In this document: one piece after another, positions 59,558 through 64,000 of the stretch
Position numbering within the stretch: the first letter of the stretch is position 1
How the letters are laid out: each line of letters opens with the position of its first letter
Origin: Lonicera japonica
Taxonomy: Eukaryota; Streptophyta; Magnoliopsida; Dipsacales; Caprifoliaceae
Assembly: GCA_021464415.1 (NCBI GenBank)
Contig: CM038469.1
Span: 5,000,501 to 5,064,500, forward strand
Direction of reading: 5' to 3'
DNA length: 64,000 nt
Translations under genes and position numbers: made by a program
Notes under the pieces: model-generated
What the model was told of the DNA's origin: nothing
What the model saw: only the letters and a program-made list of their open reading frames with translations
Databases searched by the model: none

Positions 59558-62054
59558 ATGAATTCAACATCATTCGCTGCCTCTAATTCAACATCGGTTG
59601 AGGCGTCTGCCTTTTCAAAATGTGATTTGGATAATATTGGTTGGGATTACAGAACATTGATAAATCTACCCAATAAGGATAAGGTGAAATGTAAACTGTG
59701 TGTAAAGAAAATGAGTGGAGGGATATATAGGATCAAACAACACATTGCACACGTTAAAAAAACGTATCCAAGTGCCCTAAGTCAACTAAAGAAGATAAAG
59801 AGAGGTGCCTAAATGACTTAAATAAATAAAAAATTAAACAGATGGAGAAGAGAAAACACGATTCAGAAATGAGGGAAGAGGTAAACATTATTGATGAGGG
59901 AGATGAATAAGATGAAGGAATGGGATCAAGAAAAAATTCGCACTTCCTTGGGCCAATTGATAAATTTACATCTACTATAAATCCCGATTCTTCTATGGGC
60001 CAAGGGAAGAAGATGCGGCAATCAAACATTAGCGAGCATCTTTTTAAGGAGAGAACACATAGTGTGCATAAACATCTAGCTAGGTGGGTGTATGAGTTCA
60101 TGATTCATTTTTATGCAATTGATAACGATAGTTTCAAAATATTTTATGAAGCGGTTGGTCAATTTGGTCAGGGTTACCAACTTCCAAGTCAATACCTTTT
60201 AAGGGAACCATTATTAAAGGAAGAGGTGGAGAGAACAAAAAAGTCACTTAAAAAACAAAAAAGAATATTGGAAGTTGATTAGTTGTTCAATAATGACCGA
60301 TGCTTGGAGTGATAAGAAGAGAATGAGTGCCATGAATTTATGTGTCAATTGCAAGGAAAGCAATACTTTTCTTTCTTTTAAGGAAGACTCGGAGGAGGCG
60401 CACATAGGGAAATATATTTTCGAATATGTTGATCAATTTATTGATGAAATTGTACCACAATAAGTCGTTTAAGTGGTGACCGACAATGCCTCAAACAATA
60501 TGGCTATGACGAAGTTAGTAAAGGCAAATAGGCCAGCCATTTTTTGGACTTCTTGTGCCACTCACACATTGAACCTTATGCTTGAAGGAATTGGCAAGCA
60601 ACCAAGGTTTAAAGGTGTAATTAAAAAGGCAAAGGCATTAACCATCTTCATTTATGCACATCACAAGACTTTGACACTTATAAGAAAGTTTACCAAAAAA
60701 AAGGATATTATTAGGCCGGGAGTTACAAGATTTGTTACTTCTTTTCTTACTTTACAAAGTATAATGGAAAAGAAAGAAAAGTTAAGGCTAAGTTTACTAG
60801 TGATGAGTGGGCAACTTGTAAATGGTTGAAACAAACAAAAGGGGAAGTTTCGAGTGCCACAGTCTTAAGTTTGGCCTTTTGGAATGGGGTGACTATGTGT
60901 TTGAAGGTGTTTGCCCCTTTAGTAAATGTGTTTTTCCTTGTCGATGGGGATGGAAAATCGGTTATAGGCTTTTTATATGGAGAGCTAAAACAAGCAAAAG
61001 AAGATATCAATGAGGCATTCAAGAATGTGGAGACTAACTATCGTCCAATCCTAGCTATTATTAATGCAAAATCCGAAGGTCAACTTGATACTCCATTACA
61101 TGTGGCGGCCTACTTGTTGAATTCATATTACTTCTTCAAAGATACTAACATAGAAAAAGACCCGATTGTCATGAATTCATTTTTAACTTGTATTGAAATT
61201 ATCTATGGGGACGATTATGATATTCAAGTTGAAGTTAGCAATGTGGAGATATGGAAGTATTTGAAAAAAGAGGGTAGCTTTGAAAAACAATTGGCGGCAT
61301 CGGGATATCCCAAGAATGATAATAAATTTGAGCCGGGTATGAGTATTCTTTACTTTACACTTTTATTTAATTGTATAAATGTTAGTTTGTTATTAAGTAG
61401 CTTTCTTTAATGACTAGTTGAATGGTGGACTATCTATGGCAATGGAGTACCTCACTTGCAAAAGATGGCTTTGAAGATTCTTTCGTTGACTACTAGTTCA
61501 TCCGAGTGTGAGAGAAATTGGAGTACTTTTGAAGGAGTAAGTAGTTTTAGTAGTTTAGTTTAAAATAATTTTAAAAAAGCTTTGAATATAAACTAGTAGC
61601 ATACTAATAGTTCTCTCCCCTTTTTTTTCCCAATTTATGTAAATACATACCAAGAAGAGAAATATATTAAATGCAACAATGTTGAACAATCTAGTTTATG
61701 TTCAATTTAATTCTAAACTTATCAACAAGAAGAAAAAGATGAAGAAGAAAGATGTTGATGTATTACTAGCAAGTGACACTAGTAAAGCACAAGGATGAAT
61801 AGTAGAATGTGGTGATAATGAAGAACTTTTCCCTAGTTCCGACCTTATTTGTGAAATAGTTGGAGAAGCAAGTGGGGCTGATAGTGTGCTAGAGCCTAGA
61901 AGAAGTGCTAGAAATGTTGAAGTTAGATAACTTCATGAAGAAGATTTTGTGTCGGAGGATGAGTCAGAAGAAGACGGAGATGAAGAGTTTGATTTTGAAT
62001 CCGATCAGGACAAGGTCTTAGAAAGATATGTAGAAGAAGAACTAGAGACCTAGA
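59558..62054 (+). pseudogene. hAT transposase, BED finger/DUF659/dimerisation domain
   Basis: Catalyses cut-and-paste movement of hAT elements. An ATG at 59558 opens a BED zinc finger (Cys45, Cys48, His62, His65) in an 85-residue block ended by a stop at 59810. Next come an uninterrupted linker block (59920-60282) and DUF659, with IMTDAWSDKKR near 60290 and VVTDNASNN near 60472. The catalytic region follows, then KFEPG near 61330, and the C-terminal hAT dimerisation signature WWTIYGNGVPHLQKMALKIL with SSSECERNWSTFEG at 61420-61536. A donor-like GTAAGT follows at 61537, with a tail exon (about 61650-62054) rich in Asp/Glu. Stops and frameshifts near 59810, 60282, 60461, 60800 and 61410 make it inactive. 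Confidence 0.88.
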
Positions 62055-62315
62055 ACATTAGTTTAATTTAATTACTTTCTTTTTGTTAATTTTATTTATT
62101 TATGCTTTTAACGTTTGGACTTGTATTTTGGGATGTTCACTTAGGTTTGATTGTTTGAACTTGTTTGTTTTGTTTTTAGAATGCATGTTTTATTGGTTGG
62201 ATGTTGGAAAATTAATGTTAATTTGAAAGGTATATTATGTTTTGTTAGTATTATGTTATTTAAAATAATATTTTTAATAAAAATTTGTTTGACCGATTAA
62301 TCCCCTAGGCGTTAG

Positions 62316-62341
62316 CCCCCCCCCCCCCCCCCCCCCCCCCC
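62316..62341. repeat. Poly-C run of 26
   Basis: An uninterrupted C homopolymer inside the right subterminal region of the hAT element, beside GGCCG and GGCGCC. The true length is uncertain. Confidence 0.9.
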
Positions 62342-62387
62342 GGCCGACCTAGGGGCGCCTAGCAATTTTTAGAACATTACGTTTAGC

Positions 62388-62959
62388 TGTGGAAGAATTA
62401 ATAATTATATTTTATAAATTAATTAATAAACCAAGCCCACTCCCCCAGCCTATTGCTAGCGGGTTATTATACATACGTTTGAATATTAGGAACATGATAT
62501 TTTAAGTTACTAAATGCACAAGCTCAAATCAATTAAGACAACAAACCAATCCCACTCCCTCAGCCTATTGCTAGCAGGTTATTATACATACGTTTGGCTA
62601 TGGAATAATTAATAATTAGATTTTATCAATTAATTGGGTTTAATTAATGTTTTTTTATGCATCTAATAGAGTCGAGAGACCAAATGCGAGACAAAGGGTA
62701 GAGTTTATTGGGCATGAATATTAGGAACATGATATCAAATATATGACTCCACCACCTTATTATTTTATTAATTAATTATTTTATTAGTATTTTATTAACT
62801 GATTATTTTATTTGTGTTCATAGTTGATAAACCATATCACTTAATTTTTAAGCTAGATTAGGAATTAATTAGAATTAGTGAGTGAGATACTTACGTTCCA
62901 TCCGTTAGATCCCTAGGGTTTGACCTCGCTCTTTCCTAAGCTATACTAGTATGTGATTC
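62388..62959. repeat. Host repeat units b and c and spacer
   Basis: Two further copies of the unit at 57955 (about 62432-62485 and 62519-62605), each followed by an 'aataattaataattagattttat' type phrase. The remainder is AT-rich with no gene. Confidence 0.75.
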
Positions 62960-64000
62960 CTGCATTTGCAATATTTAGAACATTCACAACACATCTTCAT
63001 GTTTCTTATTATGCCTTTCGATGCGCTCCTCGGCACTTTTTTGGGCTTCCTCCCTAACCAGTCTCTTCTTTGCTTTTCCTCTCCTCATCCAACGACTTTT
63101 GCAAGTTGGCCAGCAGATCCTTGTAAGATTGGAGCTCCTTCTCATAAGACTCATTAGCATCAAAAGCCTCCTTAGCCTGTTTTGTCAACAGAAGACTTAA
63201 GGTTCTTGACCTGTTTGTTCAACCGTTCAACTTGCTTCCCAATTTCCCTGTTAAGGGTCTTTAGGTTGTTGATGTCCTTGGTTTGCCGAACATTATATTA
63301 CGCAAAATGCTAAACAAACTAACACAAAAAAGCAGCAAAAACCAAAATAATAAGGCAGAAAGAGAAAAAGGAAAAATAGGTAGAGAAGTGGTAATTTAAA
63401 ACATTAAGGCATTGAAACCTAAGGATTCCTAGTGTTGGGGTATCTACCTGCTCTAAACTCTCTCTGTCTCTAGGCAGAGTAATACTATTGGCTAGGACAA
63501 AGGCCACATTATCGTCGATAATAATGATATGTTCAACGTGCACCATCATATCCTCCATAGGGATGTATGGCCTTAGAATAAAAAAAGGAATATGACGGTC
63601 TTCACCATGGGAAGAACCCCCAACATCATGAATAACAGTTAAGGAGTGGATTCATGTTTCTTCCTCTGATTGGTTACCTTCTTAGCAGGTAAGGGTGGTA
63701 GTAGGGTTTCGCTTGGTGACTCATCCACCCTTTTCTCAACCCTAGCAGAGGTGGAGACTTCAATGATCTGGATAGTTTTTTTTCCCCTTTTTTTTTTTTG
63801 GGAGGGGGGGGGGGGGGGGGGCTGCCGAACTCTCTGGTGCATTTGCTTGCCTAACAGCTTTCCCTTTGGTTGACAGCGCTTGAGTGACCGTGCGCCTTAG
63901 AGTCAACTTTTCTTGTTCAGCTTCGTCTAGTCAGTGTGGAGACAGAGTAAAGGCTTCATCAAAAAGAGCCTCTATTTCTACTTCTTCTCATTCTCATTCT
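62960..64000 (-). pseudogene. Gag-like coiled-coil protein, N-terminal and central part
   Basis: Minus strand from the window edge. A Pro-run and basic segment (APPPPPPPKKKRGKK, near 63800) is interrupted by a G homopolymer. The segment MVHVEHIIIIDDNVAFVLANSITLPRDRESLEQV (63550-63450; described here in shorter pieces: HVEHIIIIDDNVAF, then ITLPRDRESLEQV) ends at a GTAGAT donor-like site. A coiled-coil stretch (REIGKQVERLNKQVKNLKSS, then YEKELQSYKDLLANLQKS) runs 63290-63050. Such architecture is seen in gag-like genes of plant non-autonomous LTR elements. The 3' part lies at 57380-57690. Continues beyond the window. Confidence 0.4.

Larger units (their letters stand above)
58041..62379 (+). mobile_element. 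hAT transposon, 4.34 kb, with nested insertions
   Basis: The left end is CAGTGTTCTAAAAAT and the right end ATTTTTAGAACATTA, an imperfect inverted repeat. It is flanked by TGTTTGGC (58033-58040) and CGTTTAGC (62380-62387), an 8-bp duplication with two transitions. The related flank at 62590-62605 shows the uninterrupted target. It encodes a BED/DUF659/hAT transposase (59558-62054). A TRIM is inserted in its 5' region. A 26-base C run (62316-62341) and a GGCGCC-rich subterminal stretch lie at the right. Confidence 0.82.

Noticed and set aside
1..64000. A simple 35-kb tandem duplication
   Set aside because: Sequence after 44638 does not match anything after the copia element and gap, so the unit does not repeat as a whole.

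Overview
This is a stretch of a flowering-plant nuclear genome, probably a dicot, from a repeat-rich intergenic region. The evidence is AT-rich sequence, Ty1/copia, LINE-L1 and TRIM retroelements, several hAT- and MULE-type DNA elements, and an endogenous caulimovirid (pararetrovirus). No bacterial-type genes, rRNA, tRNA or CRISPR array was seen. Nearly every recognisable coding region belongs to a decayed transposable element or viral relic. One short ORF (19883-20200) is the only credible host gene, and I cannot name it.

Layout. Positions 1-9697 and 34948-44638 are a near-identical direct repeat with roughly two dozen differences seen by eye. Each copy holds a 311-bp tandem duplication, a damaged MITE, a caulimovirid polyprotein front half on +, a caulimovirid RT/RNase H half on - facing it, and a fragment of a TTF-zinc-finger/DUF4371 hAT transposase. 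In copy 1 the homology stops exactly where a Ty1/copia element begins (9698). That copia runs into a 100-N scaffold gap (14369-14468).

From 14469 to 24833 lie non-autonomous TIR elements, several with clear target-site duplications. Two different TIR families there carry the same core of ACTCGGT/ACCGAGT short palindromes. A dead L1 LINE covers about 23330-29945 and is itself split by a MITE. A 3.35-kb TGT...ACA element (31359-34707) sits inside a TTA-flanked MITE.

After copy 2 come a 765-bp MITE with a perfect 8-bp duplication (45742-46506), a second TGT...ACA element (47921-49804), a long near-perfect hairpin (50781-51105), SINE-like repeats (about 51590-52150), a minisatellite of nine short palindromes (52581-53104) and a MULE-like element with long TIRs (55787-56919). 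The last part is a nested stack: a gag-like coiled-coil gene on the - strand (57380-57690 and 62960-64000) is separated by repeats and a 4.3-kb hAT element (58041-62379). That hAT contains a TRIM (58162-59129), and the TRIM contains a 612-bp hAT MITE (58234-58845).

Nothing here forms a cooperating pathway. The relationships are insertional: who landed in whom, in what order, and which sequence cores are shared between element families. The most unusual signals are the shared ACTCGGT palindromic core, the long hairpin at 50781-51105, the palindromic minisatellite, the head-to-head viral halves with a hAT-viral fusion ORF, and the suspicious near-identical 9.7-kb duplication beside a scaffold gap.
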